Positions 61,726-64,000 of a DNA stretch of 64,000 nt are shown here, in pieces. The notes under the pieces are model-generated. The model had not been told where the DNA came from. It ran no database searches and saw only the letters and a list, made by a program, of their open reading frames with translations. Location of the stretch: NCBI GenBank assembly GCA_000333855.2, contig CM007345.1, positions 821,496 through 885,495 of the forward strand. Reading direction: 5' to 3'. The position numbers and the translations under genes are program-made. Numbering within the stretch: the first letter of the stretch is position 1; each line of letters begins with the position of its first letter. Source of the DNA: Endotrypanum monterogeii. Its lineage: Eukaryota > Euglenozoa > Kinetoplastea > Trypanosomatida > Trypanosomatidae.

Positions 61726-62679
61726 ATGTGCTCACCGCTCATTGCAGTGGTGGGACCGAACCCCGCCTTACAAAAGACGCTCATTTTCGAGGGGCTTCAC
61801 ATCGATGAGGTGAACCGCGCCGTAACTGTCCGCCAATACGCGGGTGGTAAAGGCTCTAACTTTTGCCGTGCCTCTGCGTGCTACAAATCAAACCCACACT
61901 TCTGCAGCACCACCTTGTGGACTTTTGTGGGTGGTGAGACTGGTGAACGCGTGATCCGCCTCCTTCGTGAGGAGGGTATCGCTGTCCATCCTATTTCGGT
62001 GCCGCGAGAGACACGCACTTGCGTCACCTGCCTCGATAGGAGGAACGGCACCATGACGGAGCTGATCGAGCCTTCAGCTGCTGTGCCTAAAGAGTCTGCC
62101 GAAGTAATGGACTGCACACTTCTCGAGGAACTCAAGCGCGCAGGTGGCATTGCGATCATGGGCAGCTTGCCCGACGGTAGCAGTCCAGACCTCTACACCC
62201 GCTGGACAGAGATGGCCGCAGCAGCACAGAAGCCCGTTCTCATAGACGCCAGCAGTGGGTTAGAGGCTTCACTTAGGATTCCCCGCGTTCACTCCATCCT
62301 GAAGGTGAACATGAGTGAGCTTTACAGGCTCACGGGAAAATCGACGCCAGAAAGCGCGTTTGAGTATGCGATGCAGGTGTGGACAGTGCACATAGTTGCC
62401 GTCACTGATGGCCCACACGCTGCTTACATCCAAGAACGAGGTAAGCCTCTATATGCTATTCATATACCCAAGTTGAATAATATCGTCAGTCCTTTGGGCG
62501 CTGGAGACACAGCCGATGCAATTTTTTTTGCCGAGTACATACACGGCTCGAGCGCAACCGAGGCATTTCGATTGGCCTTGGCTGCAGCTTCCGCCAACTG
62601 CCTCCAGACAGACGCGGGTGTGTTCAGGGAAGAAGACATGAGCCGCATTGTGGACGGCTTGACGATTGAACGCTTATGA
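61726..62679 (+). CDS. PfkB-family carbohydrate kinase, 1-phosphofructokinase/LacC-like
   Basis: A 317-residue sugar kinase. The N-terminal GPNPALQKTL (10-19) and GGKGSN (40-45) are the substrate-binding signature of the FruK/LacC branch rather than ribokinase. KVNMSELYRLTG is in the expected central position. The C-terminal signature LGAGDTADA carries the catalytic base Asp261 and the anion hole. Phosphorylated ketohexoses are the usual substrates of this branch, but the substrate here cannot be read from sequence. The C terminus (IERL) is not a clear PTS1. The start gives MCSPLIAVVGPNP, as expected for the family; the longer upstream frame is hydrophobic spacer sequence. Confidence 0.88.
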   Translation: MCSPLIAVVGPNPALQKTLIFEGLHIDEVNRAVTVRQYAGGKGSNFCRASACYKSNPHFCSTTLWTFVGGETGERVIRLLREEGIAVHPISVPRETRTCVTCLDRRNGTMTELIEPSAAVPKESAEVMDCTLLEELKRAGGIAIMGSLPDGSSPDLYTRWTEMAAAAQKPVLIDASSGLEASLRIPRVHSILKVNMSELYRLTGKSTPESAFEYAMQVWTVHIVAVTDGPHAAYIQERGKPLYAIHIPKLNNIVSPLGAGDTADAIFFAEYIHGSSATEAFRLALAAASANCLQTDAGVFREEDMSRIVDGLTIERL

Positions 62680-63545
62680 GCATACCAGCTGACCTTTAAG
62701 ATAATAAAAAAGTGTGCAGGTGCTTTCTGCGCGCCCGCACCGGACGACACCTCGACGGAACCACTTTTAGAAAGGAAATGTCAAGTCGGGCAATACGCCG
62801 TCCGTTGATGTTTGGGTAAAATTCTGACGGTGAGAGAACGCCCTATTCAGGTCTTTCTGCACTCCGCGTCTCCCCAACTGTTTGTTTGCTTGTTTCACTG
62901 CTCGCTTGTTTCGCGGACTCATTCCATGAAGATCCCACGATCCTTCCATATTAGACGTGGATACGCCATAAAATAGTCTTGCGCATTTCGTCGACATCCA
63001 AGTGTGGGCACAAGGCATCTTGCTCGCTCGATGTGGGAGAGTTGACTACCTCAAGTTTTCTTCCTCACATCGAGCGTGCCTATTTAACTAGCCACGCCCT
63101 CATGCGAAGTCCAAAATACTCGAATGCTGGGAAAAAACAGGAAGTGAATCGAAGTGTGTATGAGTGTTTTCTTTTTTTGCCTGCTTTGTGTTCGCGCTGG
63201 TGTTTTTTTGGTTTCTCCTTGTAGCAATCAGCTACCACACATGTGCACAACTAGTTGCCGAAATGAATTTTTTACCACCACTCACTCGAACGGGTCTCGC
63301 ACATTATTTCCTCTGCACGGAATTACACGTGTGTCTGGCACGTTCTGAATGCATCCCGCTCTCTCTATCTCCCCTCCCCTCCCCCCTCCTCTACAACCAA
63401 ACTCACACTCTTCTTTCTTTGTCTCCCAACTCACGACATCTCTGTTCTACACAATTACAAGATAACACGATCCGCTTCGCCATCCTCGTCTCACCTCCCA
63501 CGGTTTTCCCCACCTTCGCCCTTTTTTTAGATTCAGTTATCCACC
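62680..63545. other. Intergenic spacer upstream of histone H4
   Basis: It contains an A/T-rich patch right after the kinase stop and C/T-rich sequence from about 63355. A T7AG acceptor at 63529-63530 precedes histone H4. No gene was recognised. Confidence 0.55.
63529..63530 (+). promoter_or_regulatory. Trans-splice acceptor AG for histone H4
   Basis: A long pyrimidine tract ending CTTTTTTTAG lies 15 bases before the ATG (context CCACCATGG), giving a very short 5' UTR. Confidence 0.65.
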
Positions 63546-63848
63546 ATGGCCAAGGGTAAGCGCTCCGCCGATGCCAAGGGCAGCCAGAAGCGCCAGAAGA
63601 AGGTGCTGCGCGACAACATCCGCGGCATCACGCATGGCTGCATTCGCCGCATGGCGCGCCGCGGTGGCGTGAAGCGCATCTCGAGCGAGATCTACGAGGA
63701 GGTGCGCCGTCTGCTGAAGGCCTACGTGGAGGACATTGTGCGCTCCAGCACGGCGTACACCGAGTACGCGCGCAAGAAGACGGTGACGGCGTCTGACGTC
63801 GTGAACGCGCTGCGCAAGCGCGGCCACATCCTGTACGGCTACGCGTAA
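63546..63848 (+). CDS. H4: Histone H4
   Basis: A 100-residue core histone. The N-terminal tail is the divergent trypanosomatid kind ([19 protein letters not shown]) with few of the usual GK repeats. The fold follows the histone pattern: [24 protein letters not shown], then [16 protein letters not shown], and a C-terminal [14 protein letters not shown]...LYGYA. H4 pairs with H3 in the nucleosome core. Codon use is strongly biased to C/G at third positions, more than in its neighbours, as expected for a very highly expressed gene. Confidence 0.97.
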   Translation: MAKGKRSADAKGSQKRQKKVLRDNIRGITHGCIRRMARRGGVKRISSEIYEEVRRLLKAYVEDIVRSSTAYTEYARKKTVTASDVVNALRKRGHILYGYA

Positions 63849-64000
63849 GCACTTGTGCTTCCCACCCCTGACGCCTATTTTGCTGCCGTAGCGCACACAC
63901 ACCTCGGTGGGCGACAGGCCGTCAGGACAGCTGTATGTGTGTGTACCCATTCATAGATAAACTTTTTTTCATTGTCCAAACTGTCTTTCGCTCCCCTTCT
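63849..64000. other. Histone H4 3' flank to window end
   Basis: The histone H4 3' UTR. I see no animal-type replication-dependent histone stem-loop; T-rich sequence appears near 63963-63968. The window ends here. Confidence 0.5.

Overview
The window looks like nuclear DNA of a trypanosomatid, most likely Leishmania or a close relative. The recognisable genes all lie on the + strand. They are intronless and are separated by 0.3-3.8 kb of pyrimidine-rich spacer full of (TA)n, (GT)n, (CA)n, poly-T and poly-C tracts. Polypyrimidine-AG trans-splice acceptor candidates precede most starts. Several products are typical of the group: glycosomal peroxins, glutathionylspermidine synthetase and a divergent histone H4. 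From memory, a putative AGC kinase, a glutathionylspermidine synthetase and a histone H4 occur in this order near the right end of Leishmania chromosome 25, so I infer a syntenic stretch of one polycistronic unit. No strand switch, tRNA or rRNA gene was seen.

Layout. 0-7 kb: the tail of a coiled-coil protein, PEX2, a PHD-type zinc finger protein, a C-tail-anchored hypothetical and a small membrane protein. 8-16 kb: two nearly identical ~467 bp repeats in opposite orientation enclose a small membrane protein, a larger membrane protein and a DHHC palmitoyltransferase. 17-28 kb: PEX10, an LRR/EF-hand protein, an OCRL-like ASH-RhoGAP protein, signal peptidase subunit SPC12 and a MORN-VPS9 (alsin-like) protein. 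28-37 kb: long gene-poor spacers around an AEK1-like AGC kinase and a coiled-coil hypothetical. 37-48 kb: a PUF6/Penguin-type RNA-binding protein, adenylate kinase, two paralogous single-membrane-span mini-proteins and glutathionylspermidine synthetase. 48-64 kb: ARV1 flanked by two 531 bp direct repeats, a degenerate-kinesin/PH protein, a membrane hypothetical, aminopeptidase P, a PfkB sugar kinase and histone H4.

Themes. PEX2 and PEX10, two of the three RING peroxins of the receptor-export ubiquitin ligase, lie about 15 kb apart. An ASH-RhoGAP protein and a MORN-VPS9 protein, both of types tied to Rab5/early endosome biology elsewhere, are separated by a single gene. The most checkable oddities are the two almost identical repeat pairs that bracket genes, the loss of the amidase nucleophile in an otherwise intact glutathionylspermidine synthetase, a pseudokinesin, an upstream ORF that any mRNA using the annotated start of one mini-protein must carry, and a long RNA hairpin at 24.8 kb. 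Because transcription here is polycistronic, regulation is expected to be mostly post-transcriptional; I saw no promoter for individual genes.
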